Shown here one piece after another: positions 27,402-37,634 of a DNA stretch of 64,000 nt. Under the pieces are notes generated by a model. That model was not told the origin of the DNA, made no database searches, and saw only the letters and a program-made list of their open reading frames with translations. How positions within the stretch are numbered: the stretch's first letter is position 1; the number at the start of each line of letters is the position of its first letter. The stretch is from the NCBI GenBank assembly GCA_029781865.1, contig JAKOVW010000090.1, positions 62,001-126,000 of the forward strand, read 5' to 3'. Position numbers and translations under genes: made by a program. The stretch is from Bacteroidota bacterium. GTDB taxonomy: Bacteria > Bacteroidota > Bacteroidia > Chitinophagales > Saprospiraceae.

Positions 27402-30400
27402 ATGAAGATCTATTTATTTATCATACTTTCCTGTACAACATTCTGCTTAGCAGGTCAGACAGTCGATTCCAGTTACTATAAAATTGCGGATAGCCTCCTT
27501 GAAGTCGTTAACAAGTTAGTCGAGAACGGGGAGTATGATCCGGCACTTAAATTATTACAATCCGTTGAAAATGATTCCATACATAAGTTGGATTTTGAAT
27601 CTGTAACTTACGGCATTGCCTGTTCTTATCACGGAAGAATTTTATATAACAAACTAAACTATGATGAATCGGAAAAATGGCTTCTCAAGTCCATTGCCAT
27701 CCTCGAAAAATACTTTAGCAAAGAGCGCCCCGAATATGCCTTGAGCTTGAATTATATTGCGGTTTTATATACAGACAGCGGAAAGTTTGAACAGGCTGAT
27801 TCTTTCAGTCTGAAAGCCTATGCCGTTTGTAAAGCAGTTCTTGGCAATGAGCATAAGGAAACCATATTTAGTTTATTAACTCTGGCAAATACATACTTGA
27901 AATTTGCAAAATATGATAATGCAGAATCTTATTATCTAGAAGCTAAAATGTTGTGGGAAAAATACATCGGAAAGGATCAAACCAGATATGCCGATATACT
28001 CAATAATCTCGCCGTCCTCTATCAAACTCAGGGAAGGTATGAGAATGCAGAGGAGTTATACCTTGAAGCAAAAACTATACGCGGGAAATTATTGGGTAAA
28101 GTTCATGCAGATTATGCCAGCACATTGTTCAATCTGGGAGGGCTATACCATGAATTGGGAAATTATCAGAAAGCGGAATCGCTATATCTGGAAGCAAAAT
28201 CCATTTGGGAGGAGTTGAGAGACATTGATAATACAGATTATGCAACATGTCTGATTAACATCGTAAGCTTATATGATGACACAAGAGAGTATCAAAAGGC
28301 TAAATCCATTTGTAATCAGGCAAAACCCATTTGGCAAAATATTCTTAGAAACGATAATCCTGAGTACGCATTTGGCTTATTAAATACTTTGGCGACACTT
28401 TATATAGATATGGGGGAATTGAATGTTGGCGATTCTTTATTATTGGAATCAAAATCTATACTCGAAAAAGCATTTGGCAATGAGCATCCGGACTTTGCTA
28501 TGTGCCTGAACAATCTGGGTGAACTTTATAAAATGAAAGGTGAATATGAAAAAGCAGACACGTTTTATCAGCAAGCCATTTCAATTTGGAAAAAAACCTT
28601 AGGTACTCAACATCCGTATTATGTTTATGGTCTGGCCAGCATTGCCAGTTTGTATGAATTTCAAAAACGGTATGCTGAAACGGATTTGGTTTTAATGGAA
28701 TTGGCCAATCAAGATCAGTCCAATTTAATTAAAGCTTCAACGTATCTATCGGAAATTGAACTAAGAAATTATGTAGCCACGTATCAGATAAAAAGTGAAG
28801 AATTATTCTCGTATCTGATAACTCGTCATAATCACAGGGTATCGGATGGACTACTATCTGAACTTGCCTATCAAAATATACTTTTCTATAAAGGGTTTTT
28901 ACTGAATGCAGTATCGAAGTTGAACAATCTGGTTCGAACTTCTCTTAAAGGGAATCAAATCAATATGAAGCTAAAGGAGGTACGCAAGAACCTGGCAGCT
29001 GAATATGCTAAACCCATTTCCGAGCGGACAAACATCGGTGAACTTGAAGAAAAATCAAATTCTTTGGAAAAGGAACTGGTAAAGATTGTAAGCGGATATG
29101 GTAATGAATTACAACAGGTAAAATGGCAAGACCTTAGAAATAAACTGAAAGATGATGAAGCAGCAATAGAGTTTATTGATTTTCATCTTCGGTTTCCGGC
29201 TATAAAAGACAGCATCTTATATGCAGCCCTGATCTTAAAATCCGGAAAAACGCAACCGGAATTTGTTCCGCTCTGTAACGAAGAATCGCTGGACTCATTA
29301 TTGCATTTCAAATCAGAGCACAAATCAGATTATGTAAATGCATTGTACAAGATATCGGATCGTGGTGCTGTGGCATTGCAAAATTCAGGAAGACCATTGT
29401 ATGATATACTATGGAGGCCTATGGAAAAAAGTCTTATTGGAATTAAAACTATTTATTTCTCTCCCGTTGGCTTGTTGCATCGGATTAATTTGGATGCGAT
29501 TCCGGTTCCTGATCAGGCAGATGCCGTAGCAGAAACACTTGCTGATAAATATCATTTAATTGAATTGGGCAGTACGCGGCAGTTCGTTATATCCGATCAA
29601 ATTAGGCGTGAGAACAAGAATGCCATTTTGCTAGGAGGTATTCTGTTTGAAAAAGATAGCACGGCTCAGAAAAGTGAACAATTGATTACTTCCCGTTCCT
29701 TAAGTGAACTATCTTTTAATTTGGTGGAATCCAGGTTGCGGGGTGGCAGTTGGAACTATTTGCCTGGAACCGAACGTGAAGTGAATGCGATCGAAAAGAT
29801 CATGCAATCATCCGCAGTAAATGTTCAGGTAAAAAAGGGATATGATGCATCTGAGGAATATTTTAAAAGTATTGGAACAAATAACAATCTTTCACCGCGT
29901 ATTCTTCATATTGCCACACATGGATATTTTTTTCCTGATCCAAAAGAGAAAATGGGCAGTTCTCAATTGGCAGTAGGCAGTCATGATCCGATATTTAAGG
30001 TAAGTGATCATCCAATGCTTCGTTCCGGTTTAATTTTAGCAGGGGGAAATACAACCTGGCAAGGGACACCTACATTGGAAGGAAGAGAAGATGGAATATT
30101 GACTGCCTATGAAATTTCTCAAATGAATTTATCCAATACGGAATTAGTGGTCTTATCTGCATGCGAAACTGGATTAGGAGACATTCAAGGCAACGAAGGG
30201 GTCTATGGATTGCAGCGCGCATTCAAAATCGCCGGAGCAAAATATCTGATCATGAGTCTTTGGCAAGTTCCGGACAAACAAACATCATTACTGATGACTA
30301 CTTTTTATAAAAAATGGTTGGGAGCCGATGATCCCGCCAAAGGTGGTAATAAAATGACAATTCCTGATGCATTTCATGCGGCTCAGAAAGAATTGCGCGA

Positions 30401-30449
30401 TCTTGGCCTGGATCCTTACCAATGGGCCGGATTTGTGTTAGTGGAATAA
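27402..30449 (+). CDS. Exported TPR-CHAT protease, paralogue 1
   Basis: A 1015-residue protein from ATG 27402; a TTG six bases upstream also fits but the signal peptide (KIYLFIILSCTTFCLAGQ) begins here. About nine 42-residue TPR units (roughly 55-440) share the kinesin-light-chain-like pattern YAxxLNNLAxLYxxxGxYExAE, with one divergent unit (SICNQAKPIWQNILRN). A conserved helical linker (LSEIELRNYVATY, then NILFYKGFLLNAVSKL) leads to the CHAT domain (about 590-1015). The catalytic His840 in IATHGYFFP and Cys921 in LSACETGLGD are intact. CHAT domains are caspase/separase-like cysteine proteases. No sorting domain follows the end (WAGFVLVE), so the periplasm is the likely location. It carries the in-frame SSQLAVGS insert between His and Cys. 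First of six paralogues. Confidence 0.92.
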   Translation: MKIYLFIILSCTTFCLAGQTVDSSYYKIADSLLEVVNKLVENGEYDPALKLLQSVENDSIHKLDFESVTYGIACSYHGRILYNKLNYDESEKWLLKSIAILEKYFSKERPEYALSLNYIAVLYTDSGKFEQADSFSLKAYAVCKAVLGNEHKETIFSLLTLANTYLKFAKYDNAESYYLEAKMLWEKYIGKDQTRYADILNNLAVLYQTQGRYENAEELYLEAKTIRGKLLGKVHADYASTLFNLGGLYHELGNYQKAESLYLEAKSIWEELRDIDNTDYATCLINIVSLYDDTREYQKAKSICNQAKPIWQNILRNDNPEYAFGLLNTLATLYIDMGELNVGDSLLLESKSILEKAFGNEHPDFAMCLNNLGELYKMKGEYEKADTFYQQAISIWKKTLGTQHPYYVYGLASIASLYEFQKRYAETDLVLMELANQDQSNLIKASTYLSEIELRNYVATYQIKSEELFSYLITRHNHRVSDGLLSELAYQNILFYKGFLLNAVSKLNNLVRTSLKGNQINMKLKEVRKNLAAEYAKPISERTNIGELEEKSNSLEKELVKIVSGYGNELQQVKWQDLRNKLKDDEAAIEFIDFHLRFPAIKDSILYAALILKSGKTQPEFVPLCNEESLDSLLHFKSEHKSDYVNALYKISDRGAVALQNSGRPLYDILWRPMEKSLIGIKTIYFSPVGLLHRINLDAIPVPDQADAVAETLADKYHLIELGSTRQFVISDQIRRENKNAILLGGILFEKDSTAQKSEQLITSRSLSELSFNLVESRLRGGSWNYLPGTEREVNAIEKIMQSSAVNVQVKKGYDASEEYFKSIGTNNNLSPRILHIATHGYFFPDPKEKMGSSQLAVGSHDPIFKVSDHPMLRSGLILAGGNTTWQGTPTLEGREDGILTAYEISQMNLSNTELVVLSACETGLGDIQGNEGVYGLQRAFKIAGAKYLIMSLWQVPDKQTSLLMTTFYKKWLGADDPAKGGNKMTIPDAFHAAQKELRDLGLDPYQWAGFVLVE

Positions 30450-30573
30450 GTGGATGCTGCTAATATAAGATCGATCTGATTAAAATCAAGTTGACCTCAA
30501 TTTAATAGTTGTTATTTAAATTAAGTCAATTTATCTGATTATATTGCATTAAAATCATGCAAATTCAAATTTA

Positions 30574-33500
30574 ATGGAGTTACTCATTAAGTTGAAAGAA
30601 GGCAATCACTCTAGAAGTAAGTTGAAATTAGTTGTAATCCATTTTCTATGTTTAATTGGAATGCCTGTTATTATTCATGCCCAATCTGAAGACTCGATTG
30701 CAATTCGTCATGTGGATAGCCTTATTCAATATGCCAGGCAACTCACCGGTAAAGGTGACTTCGAACAGGCATTAGAAATTAATGAACAAGCTGGAAAAAT
30801 TGCAGAGCAAAAATTTGGTTTATCATCAGTGTCTTTCGGTAATTATTGTTTTAATTATGGGAGGATCATGCATATTAAAAAAAATTATTCTGATGCTGAA
30901 AAATGGTATTTAAAATCCATTGAAATATGGGAGAAATCAGCTGGTAATGTGAATATGAAAATCGTGTTAGGCCTGAATAATCTTGGGCTGATCTATAGAA
31001 AAACAGGTCAATTTGAGAAATCAGAAAACTTCCTTCGGAAAGCTTTGATCTTTCGTGAAAAGAAATTCGGCAAAGAAAATGTCGACTATTTAAACGCTTT
31101 GGGAGCACTGATTGAACTTTACAAGGACAGTGGTGATTTGGACAAGGCGGAAAAAACTTGTCTTGAATTCATGAAGATATGTAAAAAAACAATGGGTGTG
31201 GATAACATTCACTACTCCGGTAATTTGGTTGATTTAAGCATTATTTATTCCAGGAAAGGTCTTTATACGAAGGCAGAATCACAATTGCTGGAATCTCATG
31301 CGATTCAACTGAAATCATTAGGCAAGGATAATCCGATTTATAACTGGACAATAGAAAGTCTGGCGATCTTATATATGAATATAGGTAATTATGAGAAGGC
31401 CGAGCCTCTATATTATGAAATGCTCGAAAGGCAAGAAAAAAAAACAGGAAAAGCGAATATAGACTACGTAACAGGTTTACAATATTTGGCCATTCTTTAT
31501 GAGCAAATGGGATATTTTGAAAAGTCAGAATCCAAACTACTTGAAGCAAATGATATTTTGTTAAAATTATATGGTAAAGATGATAGCAGATTTGCGATGA
31601 ATTTATTTAGTCTTGCGAATTTGTATAACCGATATGGTGTTTTTGAAAAGGCTGAACCACTTTATCTGAATGCAAAATCTATTATTGAAATTTCGTTGGG
31701 CAGGAACATTCCGGAGTATCCAAGAATTCTGAATAATCTGGCCAATCTTTATTACTTCTTACATCAATACAAAAAAGCTGAGGGCTTGTACCTTGAATCC
31801 AAGGATATTTGTGAAAAACTATATGGAAATGATCATCCTGAATTTTCTTATGCTTTAAGCAATCTGGCAAATTTGTATGTTGAAATGCAGAAATATAAAA
31901 TAGCTGACTCGTTTTTCATTGAATCGCTACTAGTTCTTGAACGGAAAACAGGAAACGAAAATCAAAATTATGCAGATGGTCTCAATAATTATGGCAACTT
32001 GTATATAAAGGAAGGCCAGTACCAAAAGGCGGAGTCTTTGTTTGTTAAATCCTTGAATATAAAAGAGAAAGTACTTGGTAAAAAGCATCCCAACTATGCA
32101 AATAGTCTTACTAATCTTGCGCACATCTACAAGGAATTGAATCAACTAGAAAAAGCTGAAAAAATTTACCTTGAATCCAAATCCATTCTGGAACGTACTT
32201 TAGGGAAGGAACATCAAGATTATACGAACTGCCTGGATCAACTGTCTTCACTTTACAATCAGCAAGGTAATTATGTTATGGCTGAAAATTCACTTTTGGA
32301 ACTGTCTCGTATTCATAAAACCATGATTGAAAAGACGATGCATTATCTTTCCGAAAATGAATTGAATAATTACCTGAGAGAATTTAATAATAGTCAAAAC
32401 CGTATTCTATCGTATGCCTATAAAACCAACAAGACAAACATTATAGCTGCATGTTATGACAATAGTTTGTTTTACAAAGGATTTCTGTTAAATGCGGTTA
32501 GCCAGTTGAAGCGTTTGGCATTGAAAGATGCTGAATCTACCCGAAAATACCAGGAACTCCAGGCTATTGGCCGAAGATTAGCCAAAGAATACAGCAGTCC
32601 ATTGGCCGATAGAAATCGCTCCAGGGTGTCTGAACTTGAAGAAAGGGGAAACCTAATTGAAAAGGAACTTGCCCAAACCATACCTGGATTTAGTGAAGTA
32701 AAACAGCAAATAAGCTATAAGGACCTGCAACGTAGGTTAAAGCGAAACGAAGCCGCAGTTGAATTTGTACATTTTATTAACCCTGATGCACAGAACTCCG
32801 ACAGTATTTATTATGCAGCTTTGATTCTTTGTAATGGTAAAAAGGAGCCTTTACTTATTCCCCTTTTTGAACAACGATCTCTGGACAGTTTATTTAATTC
32901 TAAAGGTGGACGCAAACAAGATAATGCAAATAATTTATACACCATTGCATCCAGGGGTGCTGTTGGTATAGAAACTTCTGCAAAAACATTGTATGAAGTA
33001 ATTTGGAAACCACTACAAAATGAATTAAGTGGAATCAAAACCATATACTATTCACCAAGTGGATTGCTACATAGAATAAATTTGGAAGCAAATCCAATTT
33101 CTGAGACGGAATCAATGGCGGATCGATATAATCTGATTGAACTTAACAGCACCCGTCAATTGGTTCTTCCAACACAAATAAAAAAAGTAAACAACGATGC
33201 AGAGTTGTTCGGTGGAATTCGATTTGAACAGGATACAACATTACAAAACAATATACCATTGGTTGCTTCCGGATCAAATGTAGAATTGTCATTTAAATAC
33301 ATGGATAGAAGCCTGAGAGGGGGTAGTTGGAATTATCTCCCGGGAACAGAACAAGAAGTAAATGCTATTGAAAAAATTATGCAAACTGCAGGTGTGCATG
33401 CCAATTTAAAAAAGGGGTATGATGCTACGGAGGAATCGTTTAAGAATTTAGGAAAAAATAATAAACCATCACCCAGAATATTGCATATTGCAACACACGG

Positions 33501-34023
33501 ATATTTCTTTCCTGATGTCAAACAAAATAATAATGACCAACTGTTAAATGATCAAGCTGATCCGGTTTTTAAAATTTCAGAACACCCGATGATGAGAAGT
33601 GGATTGATAATGGCTGGGGGTAATGCAACCTGGCAAGGGAAACAAATGCCGGAAGGAAAGGAAGATGGAATACTAACGGCTTACGAAATATCACAAATGA
33701 ACTTATCCAATACTGAATTAGTGGTATTGTCTGCGTGTGAGACGGGACTTGGAGATATAAATGGTAACGAAGGAGTCTATGGATTGCAGCGCGCATTCAA
33801 AATCGCCGGAGCAAAATATCTGATCATGAGTTTGTGGCAAGTTCCAGACAAACAAACATCCTTACTGATGACTACTTTTTATAAAAAATGGTTGGGAGCC
33901 GATGATCCCGCCAAAGGTGGTAATAAAATGGCAATACCTGATGCATTTCATGCGGCTCAGAAAGAATTGCGCGATCTTGGCCTCGATCCTTACCAATGGG
34001 CCGGATTTGTTTTGGTGGAATAA
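30574..34023 (+). CDS. Exported TPR-CHAT protease, paralogue 2
   Basis: The longest of the six at 1149 residues. The signal peptide is extended, with a 17-residue basic n-region before LKLVVIHFLCLIGM and cleavage near IHAQ. About 12 TPR units of 42 residues follow, so its TPR arm is three units longer than that of paralogue 1. The CHAT domain keeps His975 (IATHGYFFP) and Cys1055 (LSACETGLGD). Unlike four of its siblings it lacks the SSQLAV insert, having NNNDQLLNDQADP there. Its last 252 bases are about 96% identical to those of paralogue 1 (about 10 differences) although upstream sequence is much more diverged, pointing to recent gene conversion. It starts 124 bases after paralogue 1. No strong -7 element was seen, so read-through is possible. 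Confidence 0.92.
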   Translation: MELLIKLKEGNHSRSKLKLVVIHFLCLIGMPVIIHAQSEDSIAIRHVDSLIQYARQLTGKGDFEQALEINEQAGKIAEQKFGLSSVSFGNYCFNYGRIMHIKKNYSDAEKWYLKSIEIWEKSAGNVNMKIVLGLNNLGLIYRKTGQFEKSENFLRKALIFREKKFGKENVDYLNALGALIELYKDSGDLDKAEKTCLEFMKICKKTMGVDNIHYSGNLVDLSIIYSRKGLYTKAESQLLESHAIQLKSLGKDNPIYNWTIESLAILYMNIGNYEKAEPLYYEMLERQEKKTGKANIDYVTGLQYLAILYEQMGYFEKSESKLLEANDILLKLYGKDDSRFAMNLFSLANLYNRYGVFEKAEPLYLNAKSIIEISLGRNIPEYPRILNNLANLYYFLHQYKKAEGLYLESKDICEKLYGNDHPEFSYALSNLANLYVEMQKYKIADSFFIESLLVLERKTGNENQNYADGLNNYGNLYIKEGQYQKAESLFVKSLNIKEKVLGKKHPNYANSLTNLAHIYKELNQLEKAEKIYLESKSILERTLGKEHQDYTNCLDQLSSLYNQQGNYVMAENSLLELSRIHKTMIEKTMHYLSENELNNYLREFNNSQNRILSYAYKTNKTNIIAACYDNSLFYKGFLLNAVSQLKRLALKDAESTRKYQELQAIGRRLAKEYSSPLADRNRSRVSELEERGNLIEKELAQTIPGFSEVKQQISYKDLQRRLKRNEAAVEFVHFINPDAQNSDSIYYAALILCNGKKEPLLIPLFEQRSLDSLFNSKGGRKQDNANNLYTIASRGAVGIETSAKTLYEVIWKPLQNELSGIKTIYYSPSGLLHRINLEANPISETESMADRYNLIELNSTRQLVLPTQIKKVNNDAELFGGIRFEQDTTLQNNIPLVASGSNVELSFKYMDRSLRGGSWNYLPGTEQEVNAIEKIMQTAGVHANLKKGYDATEESFKNLGKNNKPSPRILHIATHGYFFPDVKQNNNDQLLNDQADPVFKISEHPMMRSGLIMAGGNATWQGKQMPEGKEDGILTAYEISQMNLSNTELVVLSACETGLGDINGNEGVYGLQRAFKIAGAKYLIMSLWQVPDKQTSLLMTTFYKKWLGADDPAKGGNKMAIPDAFHAAQKELRDLGLDPYQWAGFVLVE

Positions 34024-34149
34024 TCTTGAAGATGATAATCGAAAATTCAATATTCAACTCGTAAGTTCAATATTGTGAAAAATCAATTCCTGAATGAAAA
34101 ATAGAATAGGGATTTATTTGTCCGTATATTTAGGAGTAATTAAATCAAG

Positions 34150-37100
34150 ATGAGATCAGTTTTTATTTTAATTGGGATTTGTATTTCTGGTTTAGTTGCT
34201 GCACAACAGGTGGATACTGCTTCTGTGGTACAAACCATTGACAACATGATTCAGATTTCGCGTAACTATATTAAAAAGCATGATTTTGAGAATGCTGAAA
34301 AGTTAAATACTGATGCCGAGAAAATGACTCTGGAAATTCTGGGTAAAAATTCCATTTCATATGGAAAGTGTTGTTTTAACAAAGGGAAATTGGATTTTTA
34401 TAGAGGTGAGTATTTAAAATCTGAAAAATGGTATCTTGAATATAGTTCGATAATAGCCCGCTTAAATGGTGAAGATAATATGGATTATGCCTGGTCTCTG
34501 AATGACTTGGGTCAATTATACAGTGCATTGGGACAGTTTGATAAAGCAGAAGCAATGCACATCAAATCGAAAGAAATTATTGGAAAAATACGGGGGTTTA
34601 ATCATCCGGACTATGCCTGGAGTTTGAATGACCTTGCCGTCGTCTACCGCAACATGGGTGCTTATGAAAAAGCAGAACCCCTTTACCTTGATGCTAAATT
34701 AATTCGCGAAAAAACATTGGGTAAAAACCATACGGATTATGCGTGGAGTTTAAACAACCTCGCGAACTTATATAATTTTATGGGCTCTTTTGAAAAAGCC
34801 GAACCTCTTTATCTGGCTGCTAAAGGCATTTGGGAGAATCTGTTCGGGAAAGAAAATGAGAATTATGCTTCCGTTCTCAATAATCTCGCTTCGCTTTATT
34901 TTAATATGGCTGTATATGGCAAAGCTGAGCCCTTATTTTTAGAATCCTGTAACTTACGTGAAAAGCTTTTGGGTAAAAACAATCCGGATTATGCCGGGAG
35001 CTTGAATAATCTGGCTTCGTTATATATGGAAATGGGCAATTATCAAAAAGCAGAGCCTTTGTTTCTGGAATCTAAATCAATCAGAGAAAAGATCTATGGT
35101 AAGAATCATGCGGAATATGCGAATCTTTTGGGTAACTTAGGTATTTTATATAATCGTATGGCGAACTATGAAAAATCGGAAGCCTATTTTTTAGAATCAA
35201 AATCAATTTGGGAAATTGCAGTAGGCTTGGAGCACCCTGATTATGCAACGAGTATATTTAATCTAGCTAACTTTTATCTGGAATTAAATCAATTGGATAA
35301 GGCTGAACCCTTGCTATTGAAATCCTATTCAATTCGTGAAAAATCGCTTGGAATGGAGCATCCTGATTGCACTGAAAATCAAAGAGTCCTTTCAAAGTTA
35401 TTCGTATTGCGGGGAAAAATCGCGGAAGCAATACCAATTATAAAAACGGTATCCAGACAGCACGAAGCGGAGTTATTAAAAGCAATCACCTATCTTTCAG
35501 AGCATGAGCTTACCGAGTTTATCGATACGTATCAATATCAAGAAGATGAATTGGGTACTTATTATGCCTGCCCGAATTCGCCAAATTGTCTATACACAGG
35601 CGATCTGGCCTCAATAGCTTATGATCATGCCTTGTTTTATAAAGGATTCCTGCTTTCAGCAGCTGTTCGTTTAAAAACACTTGCGGAATCAACAAAAGAA
35701 TCCAAAGAGATCTATTTAAAATTGAAAAGTTATCGTCGCCGTTTGGCAAATGAATATGCGCTTCCAATCGATGAACGAACCAATGTAGCAGAGTTGGAAG
35801 CGAAAGAGAACGAAACAGAAAAGGAACTTACCGTTATGGTATCCGGATATGCAGAGGCCCGTCGCCAGGTCAATTGGCAGGATGTTCAAAACGCACTTCA
35901 GAAAAACGAAGCGGCCATTGAATTCGTCCACTTTAAAGTGAACTTTCCACGGATAAAAGATAGCATCATGTACGTGGCGTTATTGGTAAAGAAGGATGTA
36001 AAACAACCGATATTGATTTCCATGTTTGAAGAGAAGTCCATTGATTCACTTTTGCATACATCACCGGAGCGCAAATCAGATTATGTAAATGGATTGTACA
36101 CATTGGCTGGTCGTGGCGCAGTTTCAATGGAGACGCCTAAAAAGTCATTGTATGAAATGATCTGGAAACCGTTGGAAATGCATCTTGAAGGAATCAATTC
36201 CGTTTATTTTTCTCCAAGTGGATTGTTGCATAGAATTAATTTAGATGCTATTCCGGTTACTGAAACAGAAACACTGGCAGACAAATACAAATTGATTCAG
36301 TTAAACAGTACTCGTCAGTTAGTGATTCCTGATCAGATCAGAAGTATTAATAACGAAGCGATATTATATGGAGGCATTCAGTATGAAACCGACTCTACAG
36401 CTCGTGTTGATGAACTTTCACTTGCAAGCAGATCCAGGGGACAATTATCAAATAATGCAGTTAACGCTACATTACGTGGAGGTAGTTGGAATTATTTAGC
36501 AGGAACAGAACGGGAAGTCAATTCGATTGAAAAAATAATCGAGGGTGCCGGAATCAAGGTGAGATTGGAGAAAGCTTCAGAAGCCACTGAAGAGTCGTTT
36601 AAAAATATCGGATCAAATAATGCTCCATCTGCAGGAATATTGCACGTCGCAACGCACGGATTTTTTTTCCCGGATCCAAAAGAAAAAGCCGGCAGTTCTC
36701 AGTTGGCGGTTGGCAGTCAGGAGCCGGTATTTAAGATAAGTGATCAGCCTATGTTGCGTTCCGGATTAATCCTGGCAGGAGGAAATGCTGCCTGGCAGGG
36801 AAAACAAACTGTGGAAGGAAAGGAAGATGGAATTCTCACCGCTTATGAAATATCACAAATGAATTTATCCAACACACAGTTGGTTGTATTGTCAGCTTGT
36901 GAAACTGGTTTGGGAGATATACAAGGTAATGAAGGTGTGTATGGATTGCAACGTGCCTTCAAAATAGCCGGTGCAAAATATCTCATAATGAGTTTGTGGC
37001 AGGTTCCGGACAAACAAACGTCTTTGTTAATGACTACTTTTTATAGAAAATGGCTGGGAGCCGAAGGTCCCGGCAAGGGCGGGAATAAAATGACAATTCC

Positions 37101-37185
37101 CAATGCATTTCATGCAGCTCAAAAGCAATTGCGCGAGAATGGCCTTGATCCATTCAATTGGGCCGGATTTGTGTTGGTTGAGTAA
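34150..37185 (+). CDS. Exported TPR-CHAT protease, paralogue 3
   Basis: A 1011-residue paralogue with a compact signal peptide (SVFILIGICISGLVAAQ). Its nine TPR units are the most regular of the cluster in the first half; three consecutive units begin YAWSLND or YAWSLNN, suggesting recent internal duplication. The linker contains an unusual YYACPNSPNC segment, with two cysteines, absent from the siblings. The CHAT residues are His836 (VATHGFFFP) and Cys917 (LSACETGLGD). The SSQLAVGSQEP insert and a degenerate CCCGGCAAGGGCGGG palindrome are both present. It starts 126 bases after paralogue 2. The element TATATTTA in the gap is one mismatch from a -7 box. After it comes a 449-base gap and then the metalloprotease gene. 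Confidence 0.92.
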   Translation: MRSVFILIGICISGLVAAQQVDTASVVQTIDNMIQISRNYIKKHDFENAEKLNTDAEKMTLEILGKNSISYGKCCFNKGKLDFYRGEYLKSEKWYLEYSSIIARLNGEDNMDYAWSLNDLGQLYSALGQFDKAEAMHIKSKEIIGKIRGFNHPDYAWSLNDLAVVYRNMGAYEKAEPLYLDAKLIREKTLGKNHTDYAWSLNNLANLYNFMGSFEKAEPLYLAAKGIWENLFGKENENYASVLNNLASLYFNMAVYGKAEPLFLESCNLREKLLGKNNPDYAGSLNNLASLYMEMGNYQKAEPLFLESKSIREKIYGKNHAEYANLLGNLGILYNRMANYEKSEAYFLESKSIWEIAVGLEHPDYATSIFNLANFYLELNQLDKAEPLLLKSYSIREKSLGMEHPDCTENQRVLSKLFVLRGKIAEAIPIIKTVSRQHEAELLKAITYLSEHELTEFIDTYQYQEDELGTYYACPNSPNCLYTGDLASIAYDHALFYKGFLLSAAVRLKTLAESTKESKEIYLKLKSYRRRLANEYALPIDERTNVAELEAKENETEKELTVMVSGYAEARRQVNWQDVQNALQKNEAAIEFVHFKVNFPRIKDSIMYVALLVKKDVKQPILISMFEEKSIDSLLHTSPERKSDYVNGLYTLAGRGAVSMETPKKSLYEMIWKPLEMHLEGINSVYFSPSGLLHRINLDAIPVTETETLADKYKLIQLNSTRQLVIPDQIRSINNEAILYGGIQYETDSTARVDELSLASRSRGQLSNNAVNATLRGGSWNYLAGTEREVNSIEKIIEGAGIKVRLEKASEATEESFKNIGSNNAPSAGILHVATHGFFFPDPKEKAGSSQLAVGSQEPVFKISDQPMLRSGLILAGGNAAWQGKQTVEGKEDGILTAYEISQMNLSNTQLVVLSACETGLGDIQGNEGVYGLQRAFKIAGAKYLIMSLWQVPDKQTSLLMTTFYRKWLGAEGPGKGGNKMTIPNAFHAAQKQLRENGLDPFNWAGFVLVE

Positions 37186-37634
37186 TGAAATAATGACTTT
37201 CATAGAAATCCAATCACAATAATGTGTTTCCTGAATAAATTGCCGGCCTGATAAAATTATATATTATAGAAGTAGTCGATATCCTATTAAAAAAGAAAAT
37301 TTGTCTTGTTTTTTAAAACACAACAGCCGGTTCTCATTAACTTCATCAATTTGATTTATTTCTCAATTCGGTTAGACATGTAGTGCAGGCAGTTATGAAG
37401 AAGTATTTCGGATAGAAAATTATCTCACGAGTGAATTTTGATTTTCTGGCGACTTATTTCTTCGAATAAGATTAGTTCCGGATTTAAATTAAATGCAATT
37501 TAAATTCAGATTCAAGGCATAAAAAATTTAGGGTATATTTAGCTGTTGGGATTTTTAGAATTGAGGATAAAAAGCTATATTTGCCTATTCCACTTTTAAT
37601 TCAATAAGTCATTCATCAATTCGAACTACCGGGT
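37186..37634. other. 449-bp intergenic gap inside the CHAT cluster
   Basis: AT-rich, without ORF, clear hairpin or the low-complexity repeats seen elsewhere. Only a -7-like element (37576-37583) near the right end is recognisable. It separates paralogue 3 from the metalloprotease gene. Confidence 0.55.
37576..37583 (+). promoter_or_regulatory. Bacteroidota -7 element for the M43 protease gene
   Basis: TATATTTG matches TAnnTTTG, 52 bases before the ATG at 37635. A TTG at the usual distance upstream is missing. Confidence 0.4.
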
